A model generated the notes under the pieces. The model was not told the DNA's origin. It saw only the letters and a list, made by a program, of their open reading frames with translations, and ran no database searches. Positions 1-10,161 of a DNA stretch of 64,000 bases are shown here, in pieces (position 1 is the stretch's first letter; each line of letters opens with the position of its first letter). The stretch spans positions 310,001-374,000 of the forward strand of contig SRSI01000044.1 of NCBI GenBank assembly GCA_005656395.1. The letters run 5' to 3'. The DNA is from Strongyloides papillosus. Lineage: Eukaryota; Nematoda; Chromadorea; Rhabditida; Strongyloididae. Position numbers and translations under genes: made by a program.

Positions 1-299
1 CGTCGTCAATTAAAGAAATAAAATATTAAAATCTTGAAAAACGATTAAATAAAGTAGTTTGTTTCCTTAAAACTGTTCTTTTCGAAATATTATATAAGTA
101 GAACTAGTCATTAGTATCTTCTAACTAATTCCTCCTCTTATAATATAAGCATTTTTAATAATCCTCCTTTCAAATTTTCAGGAAGTACATATTAGTAAAC
201 AATATCATTATTATCTACTAGTTCTTGAGTTGATCTTCATTTTAGAATCTGATATCCTTTTTCTATGAGCAAATAATTTAGTATTTCATCAATTAACAT
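1..299. other. No gene seen
   Basis: A+T-rich sequence with stops in all frames. I see no gene, RNA or clear repeat here. Confidence 0.4.
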
Positions 300-640
300 A
301 ACCTTCTTAACTCGTCATTATGTTTCATCTACAGGCTTAACGGCACCGAAAATGGTTTCCGAACTATTTGCAACAACGATACTTGTAGAATTCTACCCTA
401 TAGGCAGGTCCTACCTACTACCCTTCCTAAGAGTCTAGGAACTCAACTTATTGTAAAAACATACTAAATAGTGGTATCTGTACCACGTGGGAAGATTCGA
501 TTCTTGAAACCTGTCCTGTAGCAGGAGTCCTTAGATATCCCTATACTAAAACAGATTGTCTACTAAGTCCAAAATTTAATTATTACGTTTTTTTACTTAC
601 AAAATAGATGAGTTTATTAAAGCTCCGCTTTATATATCCA
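300..640 (+). repeat. Partial copy of dispersed repeat family A
   Basis: About 250-300 bp align collinearly, by eye at roughly 80% identity in the best 190 bp, with 57090-57370 near the other end of the window. Shared stretches include AGTGGTATCT (near 471 and 57232) and TACTAAGTCCAAAAT (near 561 and 57321). The sequence is less A+T-rich than its surroundings. One forward frame in both copies reads like protein, with a shared TWEDS...LETC...VAG string, but in-frame stops break it. I read this as a decayed copy of a longer repeat whose bigger array lies at 56450-57370. Confidence 0.75.
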
Positions 641-1498
641 TTTATTACAAGTATAAAAAGTTTTGAAAGCAATAAAAAGTGGAGTACGCAGCCTCATCGT
701 AATATTTTACCAAAAGTTAGTAAAATTACAATGACACAATGCTACAAATATTAGTGGCAAAAAATAAAACTAGTAATAGTAAAACAGAAATTTGGTGGCC
801 AATATGAGATACAATAAATATCGAGATTCTACATAAACAAACAATAAAATATAGTAAATATTTATGAACATGTTGTTGTAGACATTAGAAGACTTAAAAC
901 AATTGGTATCTATGATTAGTATTTAGACTTTAACTTCTGAATGCACTTCTTCACAATATTATGTGTCTGTAGACATATCGACATCCTTTATTTCATTTAT
1001 ATCTCCTTATAATTGTAGTGGAGGTTGGTTTTTTGAGATGCTTTTTAATTATTAATTACATTTCTAAAAGCTATAAATTCATTTTCTAAAGTTTCACGAC
1101 GTGAGATCTTTCCAAAACTTTTTACACAATCAATCTTAGGAGCTTCAAATATCGTATTCCAGTCGACATTGTTTTTAACGTTAACTACACTAACATTTTA
1201 TAAACCAACGATTCACATTTTGTACTAACTTGAGCTAAAATCACTTAATCCGCTTAAAATCATTTTTTGCACTTTTTTATAATACAAAATTTAAGTACTT
1301 GACTATTTTTATTGTTTTCAATAAATTCTACATTGAAAATAGTTAATTCTTTGAACTTCTTTAGGCATTTCTTTAAGCTTTGTCTACTGATTTCCTTTTA
1401 ATTCGATTATTTCTATAGATATGAAACTATTCTTCAATTATAATTAAAAATATGTAAAATTTTGATTAATCTTCGGAAAATGGAATTTGACAGTCAAC
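641..1498. other. Intergenic, with decayed coding-like stretches on the minus strand
   Basis: No intact gene. On the minus strand about 1043-1200 gives a stop-free stretch of roughly 50 codons with protein-like composition (it includes the string DWNTIFEAPKID). Coding-like pieces before and after it are split by stops and frame changes over about 850-1480. This could be an old pseudogene or chance; I do not recognise a family. Confidence 0.3.
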
Positions 1499-2136
1499 TA
1501 CATTAAATATGCTACATCTTTGTAAAATTTGCTACGTCTTATAAAAATTTGTGACATCTTTTTGACCAATTTGCGACATCTTTGTACGTTTTGAGCCATC
1601 TTTTTTACCAATTTGCGCCATCTTAGTACATTTTTGCGACATGTATCTTTTATACCTAATAATTTTTCTTTGACATAATTTAGGTATGTTAAAGAGTAAA
1701 ATAATATTATTAAAATAAAGTGGAATTGAATTGGAAAAAGTGACTTTCGCTTGTCCATTGGGTAAAAAAAATGGTTTTTTTATGAAACATACATAATATG
1801 GGCAAGCAAAAAAGCATTCTTTTTTATTTTTTACTAACTTATTTTTTGATTATTCAATTGGATTCAGTTCACACACGGATGCACACTTTACAACAACCCT
1901 TACTCTAATTAAATTATAAAAGAGACGATGGAAATTAGCTTGTCTGTGGTCACCCATGATCAAGCGAAATGGCATTAAAAATAAGGAAAAAATAAGAGTA
2001 ACCATGGACAAGCGAATGTCTACCGACTGAAAAAAGATGTCGGAAAATGTAAAAAGATGGCCAAATTGGTCAAAAGGATGTCGCAAATTGTCACAAGATT
2101 TAGCAAATTTTACAAAGATGTAGCATATTTGATGTA
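1499..2136. mobile_element. Foldback/MITE-like element with subterminal ~20-bp repeats
   Basis: The ends are inverted repeats: TACATTAAATATGCTACATC at 1499 and its near-perfect reverse complement ending at 2136. Each arm then carries degenerate copies of a roughly 20-bp unit (GATGTCGCAAATT plus variable bases; about seven in the left arm, fewer in the right). The pairing resumes inside: TTCGCTTGTCCAT near 1746 mirrors ATGGACAAGCGAA near 2003. Both ends are TA, consistent with TA target duplication as in Tc1/mariner-type MITEs. The two ORFs of 86 and 107 codons here are products of the repeats, not genes. It encodes no transposase, so it is presumably non-autonomous. Confidence 0.75.
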
Positions 2137-2184
2137 TATAACTCTTAAATTCTGGAGGTCTTCCAAATTTCACTTATTTTCCCA

Positions 2185-2300
2185 TTATTATAGTATTACA
2201 CTTTTGGAACTATTGATTTATTAATATGTAAAACTTTACTATCTATCGACTGGAACCAATTTTAGAAGATTCAGAGCATTTATATTAGAAATGTGATTAA
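2185..2300 (+). repeat. Single copy of repeat family B
   Basis: The stretch with TATGTAAAACTTTACTATC followed by TATCGACTGGAACCAATTTTAG matches the repeated unit at 57700-58760, closest to the unit near 57730 (TTTATCGATTGGAACCAAATTTTAG). It lies on the same side of a family A copy as the big B array does in the 57-kb locus. Confidence 0.6.
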
Positions 2301-2925
2301 TTAGTTAAAAAGCTATAAACTAATTCTAATAGACCCTCTGAAACTATAATTGATTTTTTGTATTCTTTTCACACATAAAAGAATAAGACAAAATTCATTA
2401 AGTCAAGATAAAGTATAGTGAAAATATTTCACTTATAAAAAAATGCGATTATATTTAAAATTTAAACTTTTATATAATTCGTAATGTGTTCCAAAAGTAA
2501 TAAGGATGATTTTTTGATAGTTCTCATAACCATTCAGTAGAAAAGTAAGAATATAAATTTGCAGAGGAATTTCTTCTGTTCACACTAAGATATTTTCCAT
2601 TTGCATATGAGTCTTTCAGAACTTAATGCGTTAAAAAAAGTGTAGCCATGTTTTTACTTTTGATCACGACAAAAATATTTTTATCATCACAGTCAACAGT
2701 TTTTTAATCTTTCAACTATGAACATACAAATGGACGTCGAAAAGCGTTGAGTAATTAAATTTTGTAAAAAATATGAAAAAAATTCTATAGAGTCTTAAAA
2801 AATGCTGAAAACAGCGTTAAAGAAAAATTCTTTGTTACTAGACCCAAATTCCTTATGTAAAAGACTGTTTTGAGCATTTGTTGGGGCAGTCTGTATATTT
2901 TCTTAATTCCTAAAATTGTGTTTTT
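2301..2925. other. Intergenic, nothing recognised
   Basis: A+T-rich DNA between a family B fragment and the mariner fossil. No coding frame, RNA gene or clear repeat was seen. Confidence 0.4.
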
Positions 2926-3310
2926 TTAGAAGGTTTTTAATTTTGAATAATAAAAAGAAGTTAAACAGTGCAGTTTGGAACTATAAGGAGCATGAGGTAC
3001 AGTGAGAAGAATTTTTAAACATAAATATTCTCTAACAGGCAAATATGAGTGACAGAATATATAATCATGATGGTCAGCTTGTGGATTTTTTAGCTTCAAC
3101 ATCTTGTTTCTGATTTTTCGAAATCTTTGTACCATCTAGAAATTTTGGCCGATGACATAGAATTTTTCTTCATATGGTGTTATCATCATTTTCTATGACT
3201 CTGCAGTATTTTTTTCCACGTTTTGTAAAAAATTTATATGTTCAACGGTGTTCAACATTCTTTTGTATATTTATTGTTGAAAAGATTAAAGAATTTTTGG
3301 TTGTGATGAG
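2926..3310 (-). pseudogene. Mariner-family transposase fossil (C-terminal part)
   Basis: The minus frame ending at 2926 carries relics of the C-terminal mariner transposase region: a HHD-x-x-x-x-H remnant of the third catalytic aspartate region, VREYL, then VPHAPYSS...FYYSKLK, where intact family members have VPHPPYSPDLAPxDFFLFPKLK-like sequence. Upstream (to about 3310) the same frame stays coding-like (FYVIGQNF, FRKIRNKM) but has two in-frame stops. The N-terminal DNA-binding half and first two catalytic aspartates are not found. It is non-functional. Identification rests on motif order and is fairly secure; the 5' limit is uncertain. Confidence 0.65.
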
Positions 3311-3394
3311 AGTAATATTTTTGCTGTGACTAGAGTGAAAAACACGATTATATTTTTTTTAATGTACTAGGTTTTGAAACACTCAGATTCAAAT

Positions 3395-4295
3395 GGGAAA
3401 TATGTTTAAAACACGTTTTGTGAGTCAATCAGACAGAGGTACAACTGGAAAATTTTATCCCCCCCCCCTCCCATTTTTATTTCATTTATAGAAAGAGCAA
3501 CTAAAATAATGTATGATGGCAAATTCATTCGGCTTGAAACTTTGAGGTACAGAAGCTACAGTGTCTCAAAGTCGGAAAAATTGATTTTTATAAGTTCCCG
3601 GTAAATAAGTTTTTTTTAAAAATAAATATTGTTTCTAGGGATAATTCTTTATAAGAAAACGAATGAGCATACTTTCGGATTCGTAAATTTCCGTCTTTAT
3701 TGTCTTTTGAAATTTTTTTATAGATTTTTCATTTTTTGAGTACAAAAAGCAAAGAAGCGCATGTTTTCACTGTGCTTATTCGATTTTTATGTAATTTTAC
3801 ATCTAGATTCAACAAAAAATAAATAATAAAAAGTGTAACACAATATGTTTTTGAGTATGAGTACAAAAATGAAATGTTAAATATTAGTAACACACAGTAA
3901 TAAAATGACACTTTATGATTTAAAAGAACAAAAGAATGAATGAATGAGACAAAAATAAGTTCTTATATATTTTTAATGTAATCATTATTTAATAACGTAA
4001 CATGAAAAAAACGCATGTTTTCACTATGTTTATTCGTTTTTTCATGAAAAATTACACTTAGAAACAATATTTATTTTTAAAAAAATCTATTTACCGGAAA
4101 CTTGTAAAAATTAATTTTTCCGACCCTGTATTACTGCAGCTCCTGTATCTCAAAGTTTCAGGCTGAATAAATCTGCAATATATATTATTTTAGTTGCTCT
4201 TTTTATTAATAAAATAAAAATGAGGGGTTACAAATTTGTGTTGTATCAAATTTTTAAAAAATGTTCGACTGACTCAAAAAACGTGATTTAAATGT
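3395..4295. repeat. Long imperfect inverted repeat (~900 bp)
   Basis: The left arm (about 3395-3640) pairs with the reverse complement of the right arm (about 4060-4295). Matched strings include AGAGCAACTAAAATAAT (3494) with its complement near 4178-4200, GAAACTTTGAG (3537) with CTCAAAGTTTC (4150), GGAAAAATTGATTTTTA (3575) with TAAAAATTAATTTTTCC (4107), and AAAAATAAATATTGTTTCTA (3620) with its complement near 4055. A motif GCATGTTTTCACT-TG-TTATTCG also recurs as a direct repeat at 3760 and 4013. A run of ten Cs at about 3459-3468 lies in the left arm. No transposase is inside; the 60-codon minus ORF at 3729-3911 is not gene-like. Confidence 0.65.
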
Positions 4296-4299
4296 AAAG

Positions 4300-5104
4300 A
4301 AGAAATTTCTCTACAATCCTCTACCTTTACTTTTTTACTCAGTGCTTGTAAAGACTATAAAATAATTATTCCGATTACTTTTTGAACAAACTACAAATAT
4401 TTTATAATCTTTTTTAAATGTTAATCTTATGCAAATTTATGAAACATAAAATCCTAGACATTTTTTTTCGTAATTTTTAAGTGCTTCATAGAAATTAAAG
4501 TGAAAATGTTATCTCTAATTAGTAATATTTGATAAGATTATTTATTTATTATTCTTTGATAACATGATTTTTTAGATTTTTGAATCTATTATTTTTTGTA
4601 AATTTCTTTATAAAAATGCCCATCATAAAAATGGTTATAATAATGCTTAAAAAACTTCTTACACTGTATACGTCTTAAAATATATTGTATGAAACATATT
4701 AGACTTTAAGATAAGTATAATATTATTAAAGTACATTTTGTTGATTTAATCTATAATTAACAAAGTTTTAATAAGCTTTTGATTACTGTTTTAATTTTTT
4801 TATATAAAATAAATGCTATAAACAATTTGTCACAAAAAAGTACTTAAAGATAAGGGATGAAACAAATTTAGGATATTTTATTCAGTTTATGCCTCTTTTT
4901 TTGAATAATCATTTACCTACTAGCAGTAATTATTAATTTTTTAAAAAGTTATGATTTCATTGTATCTTATTTCTTAACCTAAACTTAGAATGTTGATACA
5001 AAAAAAATTAAATGACGTTATATCATTATAAAGCAAAAAAATAATTTTAAACAAATTACTAGGAATGTTAAAAAAAATTTGTAGTAATTTTTTTGTTATT
5101 TTAT
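4300..5104. other. Intergenic, 3' side of the TGF-beta-like gene
   Basis: Strongly A+T-rich with long A and T runs. I see no gene or repeat. It includes the 3' flank of the minus-strand cystine-knot gene. Confidence 0.4.
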
Positions 5105-5739
5105 TTATGAACATTGACATGTATCAATAACAATTCTTTCAATTAGTTTAGTATAATAATTATCTCCCTTTTGAAAGTAAATTGAAATGTCATTGTATGT
5201 ATTTGCGTAGCAGCATGTAGATTTCCCAGGTGTCTCAGTCTTTGAAAGAAATAATAATTTCGCATGTTCTGATAGGCTCTTAAAAAACATATTTTAGAGA
5301 ATATATAAATATCATTTACCTTTAGATCTTTACAATGTCCATTACATAATCCAATATCAACTTCAAGTGGATATAGAATATGAGTAAAACCGAGTTCTTT
5401 AAAATTAACTATAAGGCTACACCTAGAGCAAGCACCTTTACTTTTAGAATAGTAATCACTTTTAATTGTTGAGTAGTTTTCTCCATCCCCATGAATTATG
5501 TTATTTAAAATAAATTGGTCAATTTCCATCTCATTATTGATTTTAAAAGCATTTTTCAAAGTATGAATAAACTGGTAAATTCTAATTTTTTTGATTACAT
5601 TCCACGAATTTTCATGGGATTGACAACAAAAAAATATTTTAATATTAATGATAAAAATAACTAGCCACTAAATTTGTAAAGAAAATTTCTTTAAAAATTT
5701 TTTAAAACTTACAATCTTACATATAAAAAAATAATTCAT
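5105..5739 (-). CDS. Small secreted TGF-beta-like cystine-knot ligand without a prodomain
   Basis: Three exons on the minus strand, 5739-5713, 5667-5320 and 5278-5105, give 182 residues; introns are 45 and 41 bp with GTAAGT and GTAAAT donors, all phase 0. Residues 1-25 form a hydrophobic signal peptide. The C-terminal half has the TGF-beta family Cys order: C89/C92, a VNFKELGF-type strand, YPLEVDIGLC117-NGHC121, an HA helix remnant (EHA, 129-131), C147C148, and C179QC181S at the end. Usual family members have a prodomain of 200 or more residues and a furin site; here only about 60 residues separate signal peptide and knot, and no RXXR site is visible. The adjacent Cys pair is kept, so covalent dimers are possible. 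The sequence alone does not tell a developmental ligand from a host-directed one. The exon 1 join is my inference. Confidence 0.75.
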
Positions 5740-6846
5740 TACACTTTTCACAAATATGTAATAGATGTTGCAAATATGTTATAAATGTTGCAAAAAGCAA
5801 TGATAGCTTCACAAGTTAATAGAAATTTTATTTCAAATATCATTTTAAGATATCATGTCATGTTTGATGAATTGATTGAACTATGACAGGTAAATTATCT
5901 AATATATAGATAATGTTGTACTTTTATTTTGAAAATATATGATGATATCTTCCTCTAACAAATGTTATTATTTTTTACATGCACTTGCTTAAATAAACTA
6001 ATACTGAAGAGGGAATTTTGATTATTGTTTGTTTTTACTTCTAATTGAATAAGATTATTTTTCTAAAAACCAAATACTATGAGATTATGATAACGAGGAA
6101 CATTAATTATTTAAAAAAAACAAGAAATATATTATTATATCGTATTCAAATTCAACATAAAAATATTTCTATCGACAATTAAATATATTTATATTATATT
6201 ATAATAAAAATTTATATTAATTCCTAGAAAATCATAGTAATTATTTTATATCTTTTTTACCAGGAACTTTAAGATATATATATCTTTATTTTTTTATCAA
6301 TATTACTTCGATAACGTATATCCTCTAATAATATTGTGATATTTAAAATCTTTATTTACTCATTACAACATATTCGTAATTTATTAAAAAATTGTAAATC
6401 AATTTTCTTTCAATTAAATATATTTATATATAATTGTAACTATAATGTTTCTCAACATTATATACTAAGCCTTTTTGTCTCACCAATAGATGGCATTTAC
6501 TATAAGGTATAATTTGAGGGAAAGCCTATCCAGAGGTACATTTCTATTAAAATGAGTAGACAATATGTTATGAGTTGAAACATTTATTAAGTGCACTTAG
6601 GACAGAAATAACACAAATTAAAAGATGTACATCAATGTATGTCGATTAAGATTTTTACAATTAATATAATTGGCATTAATTTTATGTGTATGATTTATAA
6701 ATAAATTAAGAATACACCTCCTGTCAACTACGTGATTAGATCCTTATAAAAGTAAACCTCAATTCATTGAGGAAGTCATTGTTGTTTTCTCTTCCAACTC
6801 TTATATAATCTAAAAACATAACAGTTTATATTTATATATCTAAAAA
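5740..6846. other. Divergent intergenic region between two cystine-knot genes
   Basis: A+T-rich 1.1 kb shared by two genes transcribed outward. It has a short direct repeat (ATGTTGCAAATATGTTATAA then ATGTTGCAAA, 5764-5795) and a TATA box for the plus-strand gene near 6745. No other gene was seen. Confidence 0.5.
6745..6752 (+). promoter_or_regulatory. TATA box of the 6847 cystine-knot gene
   Basis: TATAAAAG lies about 95-100 bp upstream of the proposed ATG at 6847. It would place a transcription start near 6775-6780 and a short leader of about 70 nt. The assignment rests on motif and position only. Confidence 0.4.
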
Positions 6847-7324
6847 ATGGATCATTTTCTATCAATAACTGTAAGTTTATGTAAACAAATACTTTCTTTA
6901 ATGCCAATTTAAGATTCTTATTATGACAACAAATATAATGATTATCTCCATGCCGTTTAATATTTCTAGTGATACCATGTCAGAGAAGTATGAAAATGAT
7001 TGTAGAATAATATCAAATATAGTTGATGTTTCGACAACTTATCCAGATGTGGTGCTTCAAAAAAATTATGATATTGGAAAGTGTAGTGGAAGTTGTGCTC
7101 TTACTCGGGTATGTTTATTTTTGTTTTGACAGAATATATATAATTTATGTTTTTTTTAGAGAAAAATAATTGATGGAAAAGAAGTCATAGAAAAAATAAC
7201 AAACGATTGTATTCCAACAGATATCCATTTTCTTCGAATTTACTTATTTGATCGTAAAACAAGTAGAATAAATCTACATGAAATACATGAGGTTGTCGTA
7301 AATAAGTGTGGTTGCAAATTTTGA
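6847..7324 (+). CDS. Small secreted six-cysteine knot protein, TGF-beta-like
   Basis: Exons 6847-6870, 6914-7108 and 7160-7324 give 127 residues; introns are 43 and 51 bp with GTAAGT and GTATGT donors, all phase 0. The 8-codon first exon joins a hydrophobic stretch to make a signal peptide (about residues 1-21). The mature part has exactly six cysteines: C38, C65-SGS-C69, C90 and C123-G-C125. Spacing and the CxGxC and final CxC motifs fit a TGF-beta-type knot, as does VVLQKNYDIGKC before the second Cys. The cysteine that makes the interchain bond in most TGF-betas is absent: there is one Cys (NDC90IP) where the family has CC. There is no prodomain. It diverges strongly from its neighbour at 5105-5739, so the family call is structural rather than by close homology. 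Confidence 0.65.
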
Positions 7325-7915
7325 TAAAATGTGTTAAAAATAAGCAAATTTTTTGTCGCTGTTTATCTTCACAAAAGTTTTAAAAATATCAAAAAAATTT
7401 TTTTATCTCACTATAGTTTTAAATTTGTGGTATAAATAAATTTTTTCATTGTGTTTTAATAATTTTTAGCTACTTAAGTTAAAAATAATTATATTCTTAG
7501 GAAATTTGACTAATCAAATTAGAGAAAGAAATTTAATTTTATCATTCCCCACTCACTGTACATTATTTTTATATTATTGTTTATGGATTGTTTTATTTTA
7601 TATAAAATTTAAAAAATTAAGAAAAATAAAGTTTATTAGTTCTAACCTAATCTTACAAAATTGCGAAATATAATTAAACAATAATATATTTTTTATAATT
7701 ATAACTACAGACTACAAAATAAAATGTTCATTAAAAAGATGTTTGATAAGAACAATCTATAATGTTTTTAAAACCATACATTTCACATATTTTAATGATT
7801 GTATGTCTTATACAATACTATTTGTAAAAGGTATCTATCAAATGTTTAAAATTTATAATTGATTAACTATATTATCTTCTTCAACGCCGACACACAATAT
7901 ATTCATTCAAAAAAT
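7325..7915. other. Intergenic, nothing recognised
   Basis: A+T-rich spacer between the cystine-knot gene and PXMP4, both on plus. No motif stands out. Confidence 0.4.
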
Positions 7916-8660
7916 ATGGTGTTAAACTACGATTTAAATATATTTATTGAAAATATTAACAAAAATGGAGATAAGGTGTTGGAAAGCTTAAAATCCTATA
8001 ATTCTTTACTAACTGTCGTCAAAGGATTTCGTAATGGTTTAGTATATGGAGCAAAAATAAGAGCACCACATGCATTAGTTATGACATTTCTTTTTCAAAA
8101 TGGAACGTAAGTTATAAACAATATATAAATATAATGATAGTTATTATTAAGGTTCCTAGAAAAATTGAACCGTGTTTTTATGTTAACAAAACAACACGCG
8201 TTAAACTTGGCAAAATTTGTATTCATATACAAGGGTAGTAGAGTAATACTAGAATATCTCTTTGGGCAAAACATAAGTTGGCAATCATTCATTTCAGCTT
8301 TCCTTGGTGGTTATTACATTTTTGGTAAAAATAATAATGTAAATATGCAAGTAAGAGAATTTTCTTTTAAATTTCCTTTTTTTAAAAAAATTTTTTACTT
8401 TAATATAGATTAATCTTTACCTTTTATCTCGCATTATGCTTGCGCTTTCTAAATTAGCTGTTAAACAGGATATAATTCAAGAACCAGAATCACCTATTTT
8501 TCCATGGTTTGGTGCATTTGTATGGGGCATTGTTTTATGGTTATTTGAGGTACATCCAGAACTATTGCAAAAGTCACTATTCTCCTCAATGAAATATTTA
8601 TATCACGATAGTAATAAATTCAAAAATTTTACCACATTTTTATGGAAAAATACAGAATAA
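7916..8660 (+). CDS. PXMP4: Peroxisomal membrane protein 4 (PXMP4/PMP24)
   Basis: Exons 7916-8106, 8152-8350 and 8409-8660 give 213 residues, the family's usual length. It is a multi-pass peroxisomal membrane protein of the Tim17/22/23/PMP24 group; its molecular role is not settled. Diagnostic strings are KGFRNGLVYGAKIRAPHALV, FVFIYKGSR, FLGGYYIFGKNNNVN, INLYLLSR and FPWFGAFVWGIVLWLFEVH, which match vertebrate PXMP4 almost residue by residue. The start is the ATG at 7916 (MVLNYDLN). The reading frame runs further upstream to 7859, but only with a TTG and without family-like sequence. The gene is convergent with unc-24, with 218 bp between the stops. Confidence 0.93.
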
Positions 8661-8878
8661 AGAAATATAAATTTCATGCATTCGAACTATATTTTTCTAG
8701 TACTTTTGAGGAAATGAAAGGATTAAAACACAAATTGTTATTATTCGTTAATTCTTATTAGCTTTATAAATTTTATTTTCATAAATGAGGAAAACAATAT
8801 AATAAAATATGATGTAATAAAATTTTAGTTTCCCAAAAGTAATTATTGCTATATACATTTGATATTTATGAATATATG

Positions 8879-10161
8879 TTAAACGGCTACTGATACTCTT
8901 TCAGCTAGATGTTTTAATTTTATTGCATCGAACATAGAACCTTTAATATTTACAGTTCCATTAAGGTATGCCTGAACAGGAGTAATATTTCCTTCAATAA
9001 TATCATATAATGCCTCTTTACTTAATGTAAAAATAACATTTGGTGATGGATGAATACCCCAATCACAATATCCACAGTCTGAATTTAAATCTACATAAAA
9101 ATTTCCAACTTCTGTACACATAACTTGATAACATTTTCCAACTTGATGGACTAATGATACATCAATATGTCTTTTAATCTTACTAACAATATCTATCTCC
9201 TCATTTATTGCTATTGTTGTGTTAGAAGAACACACAGAAACTGTACTATCACCAGTTGATGATGTTCTTACTTTAACAGGATTTGGAGGATTTTTATTAA
9301 GAGCCATATCAAAATTGACTGTAGGAACGAAATCTTTTAAGTGATTGTTTAATATACCCATTATTGAATTGCCAAATTCAGATTTCAATATTGTATTAAA
9401 GACAGATACAGCAGCATTCTCACCATTCTTGACAATCTCGAAATGTTCAATAGTTAACCCTTTTATCTCAATCCCATATTTATGAATAAAATTATTAAGT
9501 TCAACTTTAGCACTATCGGAAAATATTTGTCTCCTGTAATCTTGTGATAAGTCTGATATCTTCTCTTTGACAATTTTTCTTGAAATATACGTGTAAATAA
9601 GTGAACTTAAAAATTCTTTATTATTTTTTAATGAACAAACAGATGCTACAGGATCTTCAACTGATATTTGCGCGACAACTCCAATTTCTACGATACCTTT
9701 GTCAAGAGTAATTGACTGAAACTTATCAATTTTTAATGAATTTAACCTCATGTCAACTTTAGAACATCTATCAATACATGGAACAACAATATAAAAACCA
9801 GGAGTATACAACTTCCTTAATTTCCCTAATCTTAAAACAACCATCCTTTCGTAGTTTCTTACAAAACGAATTGACAAAAATATTGAAATTGGAAATGTTA
9901 TAATCATTACAATAATTGATAGTGCTATAATTAACACTTCTGCTGGTGATGATGAATGTTTCGTCCTCGTTAAATATTTCCTCTCCAACTCCTCTTCAGT
10001 TGGTGAAAACGAACTTCTATATTTGTCCTGCCAATTTTCTACTCCATAATATTCATCTATAAAAGTAATAATTATATTAATTATTTATGGATGTACTAAC
10101 CATCAACTTCTGGTCTATGAACAGGAGTATCATCAGAAAAAAAACAAAAAAAATGATTCAT
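8879..10161 (-). CDS. unc-24: Stomatin-like protein with SCP2 domain (UNC-24/STOML1)
   Basis: Exons 10161-10101 and 10056-8879 give 412 residues, close to the worm protein's length; the 44-bp intron has a GTTAGT donor. Order: an acidic N-terminus (1-58), a hydrophobic membrane hairpin (about 60-85), an SPFH/stomatin domain (VRNYERMVVLRLGKL, then GFYIVVPCIDRC, to about 250), and a C-terminal SCP2/non-specific lipid-transfer domain (about 300-410; GKCYQVMC..., IFTLSKEALYDII, AYLNGTVNIKGSM). The stomatin-SCP2 fusion is specific to STOML1/UNC-24, which in C. elegans acts with MEC-2/UNC-1 on touch channels and locomotion. The start is the only ATG in the first open exon before an upstream stop. 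It lies about 640 bp downstream of efk-1 on the same strand, but I see no operon evidence. Confidence 0.93.

Noticed and set aside
1498..2173. ORFs of 86 and 107 codons
   Set aside because: They are translations of the iterated 20-bp units in the foldback arms, mirrored on both sides.
3729..3911. 60-codon minus ORF
   Set aside because: It lies inside the long inverted repeat and has no gene-like features beyond base bias.
5320..5559. TTG start for the minus-strand TGF-beta-like gene
   Set aside because: The frame continues upstream to an acceptor at 5668, and a short exon with an ATG and signal peptide joins it cleanly.
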